A stretch of 64,000 nucleotides of DNA from Mycobacterium barrassiae. Its GTDB lineage: Bacteria > Actinomycetota > Actinomycetes > Mycobacteriales > Mycobacteriaceae. Under the pieces are notes generated by a model. It searched no databases and was not told the origin of the DNA. It saw nothing but the letters and a program-made list of their open reading frames with translations. A program made the position numbers and the translations under genes. Below, piece by piece: positions 24,659 through 32,768 of this stretch. Each line of letters opens with the position of its first letter. Within the stretch, counting starts at the first letter, position 1. The stretch is taken from assembly GCF_025822765.1 (NCBI RefSeq), contig NZ_JACKUK010000039.1:1-64000 (forward strand). Direction: 5' to 3'.

Positions 24659-25453
24659 GCGTCCACTCTGGCATTGGTCGTATGGTTCGTGGAGCGATTC
24701 ACGATTGATCGCCACGGAGCACTCTGGGCGAGGGTATCCCAACCCCATAGCGTCACAGTGACGTTTTGAGGGTATAGGGTTAATCGCTTTCATATCAGGG
24801 CATTTCGCCAGTCGAGCAACGATGATGCTACAAAAGTGAGGGGAGTGCCGCCCCGGGGGTAAGCGCCCGGCACCATCCAATGCGTTGGCCCACGTTCTGC
24901 TGTCACACGGTCGGTGAAGGTGTCAATTGTCGATGTCGACGACGATGCCGTACGCAGTCAGCATCGACAATCGCGCCCGCATGCTCGACCAATCATGAGG
25001 AGGCGCCCGCTTCATCGACGCAATACGTCACAGTGACAGAACGGTAGTCGCCGCTCGGGATTATCACGACACCAGAAGGGGTCGGCCCCCGAACACACAG
25101 TCCGCGCTACACATCGATTAGCGTGACCGGCCACTGTCATCCAGCGATCCCCGACACGCGGCGGGACGACACCACTAACGGGTTGATTGCATGCACCCAG
25201 GTGAGGGCGATCACCCCGTGGAGCACCTGACCCGGCAGACTCAGTCGCGCAGAAAGACCCTTCCGGGCCAGGTCGCAGGTCACCAAAAGTGCCGATAAGC
25301 CACATTATGTCAAGTAGTAGTTTCGACACCCACCCCTGGGCCTAGCCGGACACCCCCGTCCAGTCTGCGGCCGACTCGACCAACACCGGCACCGAGTATC
25401 CCGCGTTTCCGGTGCTCGCTCAGACCGGTCGGGTGCACCGTAGGCTGCACGGC
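24659..25453. other. Long intergenic region with palindromes and a possible unannotated transcript
   Basis: About 800 bases hold no convincing gene. They contain CGTCACAGTGACG at 24751-24763, followed by a -10-like TATAGG (24773-24778), and CGTCACAGTGAC at 25025-25036. After the promoter-like unit there is a hairpin GTGCCG/CGGCAC (24845-24850 with 24868-24873) and a perfect 10-bp inverted repeat ATTGTCGATG/CATCGACAAT (24926-24935 with 24962-24971). A structured RNA transcribed rightward from about 24785 is possible. Minus-strand frames in this region lack codon bias and family resemblance. Confidence 0.45.
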
Positions 25454-25663
25454 ATGCACGACGCAGTTCTGGCCAGCGCCGCGTCGACGGCGGCGTTGAC
25501 GTTGGGACTGGCCGCCTATGCGGCGTTGATCCTCGTCGGCATCGCGGTGGCGATTGACGGCGCCCGTCGGCACCGACGACGCCGGGCGATCGTCGCCGCG
25601 GCGATGGTCGGGGTACTCACTCTGGTCGGTCTGGTTATTGCGATTGTCAGCAGCGTCGCGTGA
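25454..25663 (+). CDS. Small two-helix membrane protein
   Basis: The ATG at 25454 opens a 69-residue protein with an N-terminal hydrophobic helix (about 6-32, LASAASTAALTLGLAAYAALILVGIAVAI), a strongly basic turn DGARRHRRRRA and a second helix (about 43-68). It is most probably an integral membrane protein with the basic loop in the cytoplasm. No family was recognised. Codon use is normal for the window. Readthrough of its stop would enter another short coding-like stretch. Confidence 0.55.
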   Translation: MHDAVLASAASTAALTLGLAAYAALILVGIAVAIDGARRHRRRRAIVAAAMVGVLTLVGLVIAIVSSVA

Positions 25664-25704
25664 TCACGAACCGCGTTTGAAGAGTCACCGGTAACACTGC
25701 TGAC

Positions 25705-25798
25705 GACCCTCAAGCGCCTCGCCGTTCAGGTGTCCCCTTTCATCACCTCCGTGCTCCACCGCGAGTCCGCCCGGGAGAAACTGCTGGCGATGCGCTGA
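25705..25798 (+). pseudogene. Short coding-like fragment
   Basis: The frame in phase with the preceding small membrane gene encodes LTTLKRLAVQVSPFITSVLH and ESAREKLLAMR before TGA at 25796. Third codon positions are nearly all G/C, as in real genes here. No good start or family is evident, so it may be the tail of a decayed gene or chance. Confidence 0.25.
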
Positions 25799-25943
25799 CG
25801 CCTTGGCGCTCAAGGGTCCTCGAGCAGCTCCCTTCTCGCCCACCCACTTCCCGCGAGGCAACCAGACTTTAATCTGCAGGAAACCCATCGCCGGTTTCCT
25901 CACGGCAGACTCCGTTTCATCCTGAGAGTCTCCTGGAGGTTGC

Positions 25944-26318
25944 ATGACAGCTGTTTCGGTTCCCCCGTTCTTGGTCACTTCGGACTTCTGGCAGAACCTT
26001 CCGCAGATGCCGCTGGAAAAGTATCCGGGCACCAAGGGCTATATCGACGATGTCTACGCAAACCCCTATGGCGTACCGATGTGCTCCGGCTATTTCGAAC
26101 TCGAGAAGACCGACGCGCCGCTGGACTACTACTACGACTACGACGAGATGAAGATCGTGCTCGAGGGTGAGTTCCGGTTGGAGAACGTCGACACCGGTCA
26201 GGTCGAGATCGCCCGCGCCAAGGACGCCATCTTCTTCCCGAAGGGCTCCCGGATCCTGTTCTCCACGCCCGACCGCGCGCTGGCGTTCTTCGTCGGATAC
26301 CGGTCGTTCGCGCCGTAA
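25944..26318 (+). CDS. Cupin-domain protein, first gene of the Tmm/Tdm-like operon
   Basis: This 124-residue protein has a cupin/EutQ-like barrel: DYYYDYDEMKIVLEGEFRLE at about 68-87, DTGQVEIARAKDAIFFPKGS and SRILFSTPDRALAFFVGYRS. The usual second His of the first cupin motif is absent, so metal binding would be unusual; the strands around EMKIVLEGE match EutQ-like cupins. The start follows TCCTGGAGG. Its TAA stop shares one base with the ATG of the Tdm-like gene, so it is the lead gene of an operon and likely assists or regulates the same amine pathway. Its exact role is unknown. Confidence 0.8.
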   Translation: MTAVSVPPFLVTSDFWQNLPQMPLEKYPGTKGYIDDVYANPYGVPMCSGYFELEKTDAPLDYYYDYDEMKIVLEGEFRLENVDTGQVEIARAKDAIFFPKGSRILFSTPDRALAFFVGYRSFAP

Positions 26319-28630
26319 TGCTGTTGCGGGCCAACGCCGAACGCTATCGGGTTCGGTCCGGCGGAGTCACCGCGATCAAGGTGTTCGGCGGTGACCGTTT
26401 CGACGTCGTCGACCTCTTCGGCCGCCAGTCCGCCGAGATCACGGTGCTGTCTGCCGATCCCCGGGCCGTGGCCGACGCGGCGCCCAACTCGCCGGCCACC
26501 GTGCTGCGACGCCTCGTCGGCGACGAAGACACCGAGGAGGGCTACGCCGCCTCGATCATCCTGGCGATGTTGTCCGAACACGGCCTCGACCAGTCGGAGG
26601 CGACGGCAGCCCGCCTGTTCGGGGACGACTCCCCCGCCGGTGCGCGGGAGAGTTTCGCCGTCGACTCCGACGCCGTCGTCCTGGTCGCCGCGCCCGCATA
26701 CCCGATGCACGTCGACAGCGCGCAGCAGAACCCGCCGTCGGATCTGTTTGTCGAGGTGATGCGGGCGGCCACGTCTCCGCGCGACGAATATTCCGAACTG
26801 CCCACTCCCCTCGCAGAACCTCTGTGGGAGAGCAGGATTGATGCTGCCACCGCTACGGCGTACGAAGTGCGGGCGGGTCAGTTCATCCAGATCATCGACG
26901 TGGCGGGACGGCAGTGCTCCGACCTGCTGGCGTTCGACGCCCGCGCGCTGGGCGACGGTTACGAGTATGGTCTCGACGCCACCATGACCCGCACCCTGCT
27001 GGGCGCGGCGTATCCGACACCGGGCCTGTCGGGCAAGTTGTTCGACGGCCGCGGCCGCCCCCTGTTGGAGGTGGTGCGCGACACCGTCGGGCGCCACGAC
27101 ACCTTCGCGTTGGCTTGCACCGCCAAGTACTACGCCGACATGGGCTATCCGGGACACGTCAACTGCACCGACAACTTCAACGCCCAACTCTCGCCGTACG
27201 GCGTGGCGGCCCGCGCCGGCTGGCCCGCGCTGAATCTCTTCTACAACACGACCTTTGACGCCGATCTCCAGCTTGTCTCCGAGGAACCGTGGTCCAGGCC
27301 CGGCGACTATGTCCTGTTCCGCGCGGCCGCCGACTTGGTGTGCGCGTCGTCGGCGTGCCCAGACGACATCGATCCCGCCAACGGCTGGCAACCCACCGAC
27401 ATCCATGTCCGCGTGTACGACTCGACGAGGAGGTTCTCTGTGGCGGTCGGACACCGACTCACGCCCGACGCCGAGCCCGTGCTGACCAAACGCACCGGCT
27501 TCGCCGACCGCACCGAAGCCTTGACCCGCCGCTTCGTCGACTACCAGGGCTACTGGCTGCCCGAGAGCTTCGACAACTTCGGCCCCCACCACGAGTACTG
27601 GGCCTGCCGCGAACGTGTGGCGGTGATGGACCTGTCGGCGCTGCGGAAGTTCGAGGTGCTGGGTCCCGACGCCGAGACGCTGCTGCAGGCCACTGTCACC
27701 CGCGACATCCGCCGCCTGTCCCGTGGGCAAGTGGTGTACTCGGCGATGTGTACGGAAGCCGGCGGTGTGGTCGACGACTGCACGGTGTTTCGGCTGAGCG
27801 ACAACAACTTCCGATTCGTCGGCGGTGATCCACACGACGGGCAGTGGCTGCGCCTGCAGGCCCAGCGGCTGGGCCTGGAGAAGGTGTGGATCAAGGACTC
27901 GTCAGACCAACTGCACAACATCGCGGTGCAGGGTCCGTCCAGTCGCGCCCTGCTCGATGAGCTGATCTGGTCGCCGCCCACCCAGCCGCAGCTGCGGGAC
28001 CTGGGTTGGTTCCGTTTCTTGATCGGGCGCCTCGGCGGCCCCGACGGTCTGCCCCTGTTGGTGTCGCGCACCGGGTACTCCGGTGAGCTGGGCTACGAGG
28101 TGTGGGTGCACCCGTCCGACGGCCCCGCGCTATGGGATGCGGTGTGGGCCGCCGGCGAGTCCCACGGCTTGGCGCCACTGGGCCTGGAAGCTCTTGAGAT
28201 GTTGCGCGTGGAGGCCGGATTGGTCGCGGCCGGCCACGAATTCGACGACCAGACCGACCCGTTCGAGGCCGGCATCGGTTTCACGGTGCCGCTGAAGACC
28301 AAACCCGACGACTTCGTCGGCCGCGACGCGCTCATCGAACGCAAGGCGCACCCGCAGCGCGTCCTGGTGGGGCTGCGCCTCGACGGCAACGATGTGGCGG
28401 CGCACGGCGACTGCGTGCACATCGGCCGCACCCAGGTGGGTGTGGTGACCAGCGGTGTCCGCTCCCCCATCCTGCGGGCCAGCATCGCGTTGTGCCGCAT
28501 CGCAGTTCAGCACAGCGCAGCCGGAACCGCCGTTGAGGTCGGCAAGCTCGACGGCCACCGGAAGCGGTTGCCCGCCAACGTCGTTCCCATTCCTTTCTAC
28601 GACCCCGAGAAGACCCGCCCGCGTTCCTGA
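26318..28630 (+). CDS. tdm: DUF1989-GcvT fusion resembling trimethylamine N-oxide demethylase (Tdm)
   Basis: The 770-residue product fuses a DUF1989 (urea-carboxylase-associated) region at about 1-380 to a GcvT-like aminomethyltransferase, folate-binding domain at about 385-760. Candidate zinc ligands in DUF1989 are Cys200 (VAGRQCSDLLAF), Cys267 (LACTAKYYADMGYPGH) and Cys283 (VNCTDNFN). The C-terminal part shows DLSALRKFEVLGPDAETLLQ, SRTGYSGELGYEVWV, EALEMLRVEAGL and DPFEAGIGFTV, all GcvT landmarks. This exact architecture is that of Tdm, which converts TMAO to dimethylamine and formaldehyde, with the folate domain able to capture the formaldehyde. The next gene is a Tmm-like monooxygenase that would make TMAO. 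Other N-methyl substrates remain possible. Confidence 0.7.
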   Translation: MLLRANAERYRVRSGGVTAIKVFGGDRFDVVDLFGRQSAEITVLSADPRAVADAAPNSPATVLRRLVGDEDTEEGYAASIILAMLSEHGLDQSEATAARLFGDDSPAGARESFAVDSDAVVLVAAPAYPMHVDSAQQNPPSDLFVEVMRAATSPRDEYSELPTPLAEPLWESRIDAATATAYEVRAGQFIQIIDVAGRQCSDLLAFDARALGDGYEYGLDATMTRTLLGAAYPTPGLSGKLFDGRGRPLLEVVRDTVGRHDTFALACTAKYYADMGYPGHVNCTDNFNAQLSPYGVAARAGWPALNLFYNTTFDADLQLVSEEPWSRPGDYVLFRAAADLVCASSACPDDIDPANGWQPTDIHVRVYDSTRRFSVAVGHRLTPDAEPVLTKRTGFADRTEALTRRFVDYQGYWLPESFDNFGPHHEYWACRERVAVMDLSALRKFEVLGPDAETLLQATVTRDIRRLSRGQVVYSAMCTEAGGVVDDCTVFRLSDNNFRFVGGDPHDGQWLRLQAQRLGLEKVWIKDSSDQLHNIAVQGPSSRALLDELIWSPPTQPQLRDLGWFRFLIGRLGGPDGLPLLVSRTGYSGELGYEVWVHPSDGPALWDAVWAAGESHGLAPLGLEALEMLRVEAGLVAAGHEFDDQTDPFEAGIGFTVPLKTKPDDFVGRDALIERKAHPQRVLVGLRLDGNDVAAHGDCVHIGRTQVGVVTSGVRSPILRASIALCRIAVQHSAAGTAVEVGKLDGHRKRLPANVVPIPFYDPEKTRPRS

Positions 28631-28640
28631 GGAGGATTGC

Positions 28641-29978
28641 ATGACACGAACCGCCATCATCGGCACCGGCCCGTGCGGACTGGCGCTCCTGCACGCCTTC
28701 GAGAAGGCCCGCTCCGACGGGGCCGACATCGGTGAGGTCGTGTGCTTCGAGAAGCAGTCCGACTGGGGCGGGCTGTGGAACTACACGTGGCGCACGGGCC
28801 TCGACGAAAACGGAGATCCCGTGCACGGCAGCATGTACCGATACCTGTGGTCCAACGGCCCCAAGGAGTGTCTGGAGTTCGCCGACTACTCCTTCGACGA
28901 GCACTTCGGCTCCCCCATCCCGTCGTTCCCGCCGCGTGAGGTGCTCTACGACTACATCGTCGGACGGGCCAAGAAGAGCAATGTCCGCGAGGCCATCCGC
29001 TTCGACACCGCGGTGCGCGGTGTCAGCTTCGACGCCGACACCCAGACCTTCTCCGTCACCTCCGAATCGTTCGCCGACCGGGCGCTGACCACCGAGTCGT
29101 TCGACTACGTCGTGGTCGCCACGGGCCACTTCTCAGTGCCCAACGTGCCGGAATACCCAGGCTTCGAGTCGTTTCCGGGTCGGATCCTGCACTCGCACGA
29201 CTTCCGCGACGCCGCCGAGTTCACCGGCAAGAATCTACTGATCCTCGGCAGCAGCTACTCCGCCGAGGACATTGCACTGCAGACGTTCAAGTACGGCGCC
29301 AAGTCGGTGACCATCGCCTACCGCAATGCGCCCATGGGATTCGGTTGGCCCGAGGGGATCACCGAGGTACCCGCGTTGCAGCGCATCGACGGGCGCGCCG
29401 CGACGTTCGCCGACGACACCACCCGCGACGTCGACGCAGTGATCCTGTGCACCGGCTATCTGCACCACTTCCCGTTCATCGACCCTGAGCTGCGACTGAC
29501 CACCGTCAACACGCTGTATCCGGGCGGGCTCTACAAGGGTGTGGTGTGGGCCGCCAATCCCAAGCTGCTGTACCTCGGTATGCAGGATCAGTACTACACG
29601 TTCAACATGTTCGACGCGCAGGCGTTCTATGCGCGCGACGTCATTCTGGGCCGGGCGCAGCTGCCCGACGCCGAGACCATGGCCGCCGACATCGACCACT
29701 GGCTGACGAAACTCGAGGGCGTGTCCGGCTGCATGGAGCAGATCGACTTCCAGACCGACTATGTGCGTGATCTTCTCGCGCTGTCGGACTACACCGCCTT
29801 CGACCTGGAATTGGTGCGCGAGCACTTCATCACGTGGGAGCACGACAAGGACGAGAGCATCACCGGCTACCGGAACAAGTCGTTCTCGTCACCCTGCACC
29901 GGCACGGTCGGACCGGCGCCGCACACGCCGTGGTGGGATGAGATGGACGACAGCCTGGCAAAGTTCCTGCAGAAGTAG
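28641..29978 (+). CDS. tmm: Trimethylamine monooxygenase-like FMO (Tmm)
   Basis: The product (445 residues) is a bacterial flavin-containing monooxygenase: FAD site GTGPCG at 8-13, CFEKQSDWGGLWNYTWRTGL at 35-54, FMO fingerprint FPGRILHSHDF at 178-188 and NADPH site LGSSYSAED at 202-210. Segments such as YRYLWSNGPKECLEFADYSF and YLGMQDQYYTFNMFDAQAFY agree closely with trimethylamine monooxygenases, which oxidise trimethylamine to its N-oxide with NADPH and O2; length matches too. A strong GAGGAGG precedes the ATG, ten bases after the Tdm-like stop. Function is inferred from resemblance plus operon context; related FMOs oxidise other amines or sulfides. Confidence 0.78.
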   Translation: MTRTAIIGTGPCGLALLHAFEKARSDGADIGEVVCFEKQSDWGGLWNYTWRTGLDENGDPVHGSMYRYLWSNGPKECLEFADYSFDEHFGSPIPSFPPREVLYDYIVGRAKKSNVREAIRFDTAVRGVSFDADTQTFSVTSESFADRALTTESFDYVVVATGHFSVPNVPEYPGFESFPGRILHSHDFRDAAEFTGKNLLILGSSYSAEDIALQTFKYGAKSVTIAYRNAPMGFGWPEGITEVPALQRIDGRAATFADDTTRDVDAVILCTGYLHHFPFIDPELRLTTVNTLYPGGLYKGVVWAANPKLLYLGMQDQYYTFNMFDAQAFYARDVILGRAQLPDAETMAADIDHWLTKLEGVSGCMEQIDFQTDYVRDLLALSDYTAFDLELVREHFITWEHDKDESITGYRNKSFSSPCTGTVGPAPHTPWWDEMDDSLAKFLQK

Positions 29979-30180
29979 TGACGCCCCAAAGCGTCAGCAG
30001 GACCTATGTTGTGACCTTCTCCATCGGAGCACCGCAGCAGATCTCGGCATGTGTGCACTGTTCCGAGCACGAACACGTCACCGCGCGCAGCGGATCGGCG
30101 ATCTTCTCCTAGGCACTGACTGGACTCTTGTATGCCATAGCGGTTTCCGTTCTACTCGGCGGCGTCGCGAGACGTCCGCA

Positions 30181-30972
30181 TCAGTGACCGACGAACTGTG
30201 CCGGCTGGCGGGTCAAGAAGGATTCCAGGCCGATGCGCGAATCCTCGGTGCCGAAGAGCTTGACAACGGTTGGGACGAGTTCGGCTGCGGCAGCTGCCTC
30301 ACCCTCCCGCTGGGCCAACCGGGCGCTATGGAGAGTGGCCTGGACTCCCAGCGGCGCTTGCGCGGCGATCACCTGCGCGAGCTGAACCGCGCGTGCGAGG
30401 TGTGCGTCGTCGGCCACCACCTCCTGGACGATACCGATACGATGTGCCTCCGCGCTGTCGAACTCCTCCGCCGTCAGCATCCAGCGCATTGCGTTGCCCC
30501 ACCCGGCGGCACGCGGAAAGCGCACGGTCGCACCACCGAACGGATATATCCCCCTGGCGATCTCGAGCTGCGCGAAAGTTGCACTTTCTGCCGCCACGAC
30601 GATGTCGCAAGCCAGCAGCAACTCGATCCCCAGCGTGAGGCACTTGCCGTGCACGGCGGCGACGAGCGGTTTCGTCAATCGCCGACCATCCACCTGCCAG
30701 GGGTTGATGCCCCCTTCGGGTACCTGCAGTGAACCGTCCTGCAGGCTGGGGACAACGTCGGGCAGGTCGAGACCGGACGTGAACCCCTTCCCTTCGCCGT
30801 AGAGGACCCCGACTCGCAGACCGTCATCGGTGTCGAGCTTGCCCAGTGCCTCGGCCAGCTCGTTGATCATCGCCCTGTTGAATGCGTTCCGCTTGTCGGG
30901 TCTGTTGAGACCAATGACGAGGACATTGCCGTCGCGCGTCACAGTCAGGGTTTCGTAATTGTCCATACTCAT
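30181..30972 (-). CDS. Enoyl-CoA hydratase/isomerase family protein
   Basis: The 263-residue protein is a crotonase: YETLTVTRDGNVLVIGLNRPDKRNAF at the N-terminus, GEGKGFTSGLDLPDV at the first oxyanion-hole segment, and KPLVAAVHGKCLTLGIELLLACDIVVA followed by FAQLEIARGIYPFGGATVRF. The Glu/Asp positions expected in classical hydratases are partly replaced (EIARGIYPFGG), so isomerase or another crotonase activity is possible. It is divergent from the TetR gene, and the shared region has repeated TAGACTA motifs, so it is probably the target of that repressor. Starts at 30972 (ATG) or two codons later. Confidence 0.85.
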   Translation of the reverse strand: MSMDNYETLTVTRDGNVLVIGLNRPDKRNAFNRAMINELAEALGKLDTDDGLRVGVLYGEGKGFTSGLDLPDVVPSLQDGSLQVPEGGINPWQVDGRRLTKPLVAAVHGKCLTLGIELLLACDIVVAAESATFAQLEIARGIYPFGGATVRFPRAAGWGNAMRWMLTAEEFDSAEAHRIGIVQEVVADDAHLARAVQLAQVIAAQAPLGVQATLHSARLAQREGEAAAAAELVPTVVKLFGTEDSRIGLESFLTRQPAQFVGH

Positions 30973-31013
30973 CCGATGGATCTCCTTTAGGCCGCGGGAA
31001 CCGAGGCGGTTTC

Positions 31014-31052
31014 GTCTACTGACTCTGTAGACTAAATCGTCTAGACTAGATC
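31014..31052. promoter_or_regulatory. TetR-type operator cluster between crotonase and TetR genes
   Basis: The region holds an inverted repeat GTCTAC-7-GTAGAC (31014-31032), a palindrome GTCTAGAC (31039-31046), and a direct repeat TAGACTAAATC / TAGACTAGATC (31028-31038 and 31042-31052). The dense repeats lie in the space between two divergent genes. Confidence 0.6.
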
Positions 31053-31136
31053 ATCAAGAAGGCGATCGGCGGGACGCTCCCGACGGACGTCGCCCTATAC
31101 TCGGGAACCACATGGATCGCGTTGAGAGGCGGGGAA

Positions 31137-31739
31137 ATGACCAGTCCACGGAAGGCTGCTCTCCCCCACAAGGAAGCTCTCCTGCGTAGCGGAACGAAGC
31201 TGTTCTACGACTACGGCTTTCACGGCACGACAGTCGACGCGGTACTCGCCGACGCTGGCGTACCGAAAGGCTCGTTCTATCACCACTTCGGCTCCAAAGA
31301 CGTGTTCGGCCAAGCCGTAGTCGAGCGTTACATGGAGTTCCAACGCAATCTGTTCGGCAAGTGGTCGTCAAAGAAGGATCTCTCGACGTCCGACAAGCTG
31401 GTTGGCTACGCGAAAGAGATGTCGCAGATGTGCGTCAAGTCCGGATATCAACGCGGGTGCTTGGCCGGCAAGCTTTCAACCGAGGTGGCCCCCGCTTCCG
31501 ACGTGTTCCGCCGGCAGCTGGGCTCTCACATCGAAACGTGGACCACCGACCTCGCGACACTGCTCGCAACCGGACAGGAGCAGGGCGACGTTCGAACCGA
31601 CCGTTCGGCGCGGGAGATCGCCGAGGCGGTGCTGTCGCTCATTCAGGGAACTTTCGTGTTGGCGCTATCCACTCGCGACAAGCACACTCTCGCGTCGCTT
31701 GTGACAACTCTGCGACTGCTCGTCGAACCACCCGCTTGA
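31137..31739 (+). CDS. TetR-family transcriptional regulator
   Basis: The product (200 residues from ATG 31137, with GAGGCGGGG before it) has a TetR DNA-binding domain at about 10-56: KEALLRSGTKLFYDYGFHGT, TTVDAVLADAGVPKGSFYHHFGSKD. The C-terminal half resembles the LmrA/YxaF or TetR_C_16-like branch (MCVKSGYQRGCLAGKLSTEV). It contains two or three cysteines that could be redox-sensing but are not clustered. It is read away from the crotonase gene and probably represses itself and that gene. Confidence 0.85.
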   Translation: MTSPRKAALPHKEALLRSGTKLFYDYGFHGTTVDAVLADAGVPKGSFYHHFGSKDVFGQAVVERYMEFQRNLFGKWSSKKDLSTSDKLVGYAKEMSQMCVKSGYQRGCLAGKLSTEVAPASDVFRRQLGSHIETWTTDLATLLATGQEQGDVRTDRSAREIAEAVLSLIQGTFVLALSTRDKHTLASLVTTLRLLVEPPA

Positions 31740-31824
31740 CCGGGGCTCGCCGCCCTATAGTCATTGCACGGCTGCCGGTTTCGGACATATGCAGGAATCG
31801 GGTTTGGCGATCCGTGGTGCGTTG

Positions 31825-32607
31825 TCACAGCTTTTCGTCGCCGTCGGATCGGCGCAGAGTGTCGTCGAGCAGATCTAGCACCGCCCGCCACGCCCGTCGC
31901 GCGTGGGCGGCGTGGTGACCTACTCCGGGGACTGTGGCCGCTGGGCGGTCCGGGGTGCCACCATCGGACAGTGCATCGGCCGATGACATCGGAGCGGCCC
32001 AGAAGGCGTGTTGAGCGCCACCGTAGATGTTGACGCGCCAGTCCCGTCCAGCCCCCTGCAATACGGATGCGAACGCCATGAGCTGCTCAGGGGTGCACAG
32101 GGGGTCCTCGGAACCCGTGCACAACAGAAAGGCGGTGCCGACGTCGGTCCAGTCCTCGGCGCGAGAAGCCGGCAAGGCCGGGTGCACGACCGCGACCGCC
32201 GCGAACGGCGTTCCCGTTCGGGCAAGTTCGAGAACGATGCGGCCACCGGCGCCGTATCCGATCGCCGCGAGACGCCCCGTGTCGACGCCCGGAACGGCTA
32301 GCAGAGCGTCGAGCCCCGCACGCCCTATCGTGCGCATACGCTCGGGGTCGGCCAGTAGCGGCATGACCCGGTCCAGCATTGCCTGCGGCTGGCCGAAATA
32401 CGTTTTGCCCGCGTGGTAGTCCAACGCGAACGCGACGTATCCCCGCTCGGCGAGGATGTCGGCACGGCTGCGTTGATAATGCTCCAGACCGACTCCATCG
32501 TGGCCGATCAGCACAGCCGGCCACGGGCCCTCGCCGTCGGGGTGAGCCAGGTGGGCGATCATTGTCAGTCCGTCGACGTCGTAACTGACTTCCCGTACCA
32601 CGACCAT
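31825..32607 (-). CDS. Dienelactone-hydrolase-family protein with altered nucleophile
   Basis: The product (260 residues from ATG 32607) is an alpha/beta hydrolase of the DLH type: PAVLIGHDGVGLEHYQRSRADILAERGYVAFALDYHAG, a nucleophile-elbow equivalent IGYGAGGRIVLELA and a late LCTGSEDPLC and GGAQHAFW. In active DLH-family enzymes the elbow reads GxCxGG or GxSxGG; here the central residue (about 119) is Gly, while the downstream acidic residue and His are retained. It may therefore be a binding protein or use another chemistry. The TTG/ATG start upstream at 32631 adds eight unneeded residues. Confidence 0.75.
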   Translation of the reverse strand: MVVVREVSYDVDGLTMIAHLAHPDGEGPWPAVLIGHDGVGLEHYQRSRADILAERGYVAFALDYHAGKTYFGQPQAMLDRVMPLLADPERMRTIGRAGLDALLAVPGVDTGRLAAIGYGAGGRIVLELARTGTPFAAVAVVHPALPASRAEDWTDVGTAFLLCTGSEDPLCTPEQLMAFASVLQGAGRDWRVNIYGGAQHAFWAAPMSSADALSDGGTPDRPAATVPGVGHHAAHARRAWRAVLDLLDDTLRRSDGDEKL

Positions 32608-32768
32608 GTACTGACGGTATCGCGCGACCACCGACTTCCTTTGCGGCTTCGCGCTCGGCGAATCGCACTCTCACACCTAGCCCCCAACGTGTGTGGCGAC
32701 GGGATGCGCTTGCGGGCCTACACGCTAATTCCCGCTCCCCCTGATCGCCGTGCGGCTAAGGCTTTGGA

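Noticed and set aside
25664-25943. Glycine or guanidine-I (ykkC) riboswitch before the cupin/GcvT operon
   Set aside because: GCCCGGGAGA and CCTGAGAGTCTCC are present but the rest of either consensus is absent; GcvT context alone is not enough.
26198-27835. 545-codon frame on the minus strand
   Set aside because: Antisense to the Tdm-like gene, which has well-defined domains.
31740-31824. CGCCCTATAGTCAT motif, similar to CGCCCTATGGTCAT before the P450
   Set aside because: Only two loose copies, with differing distance to -35-like elements, and no gene start follows at this site.
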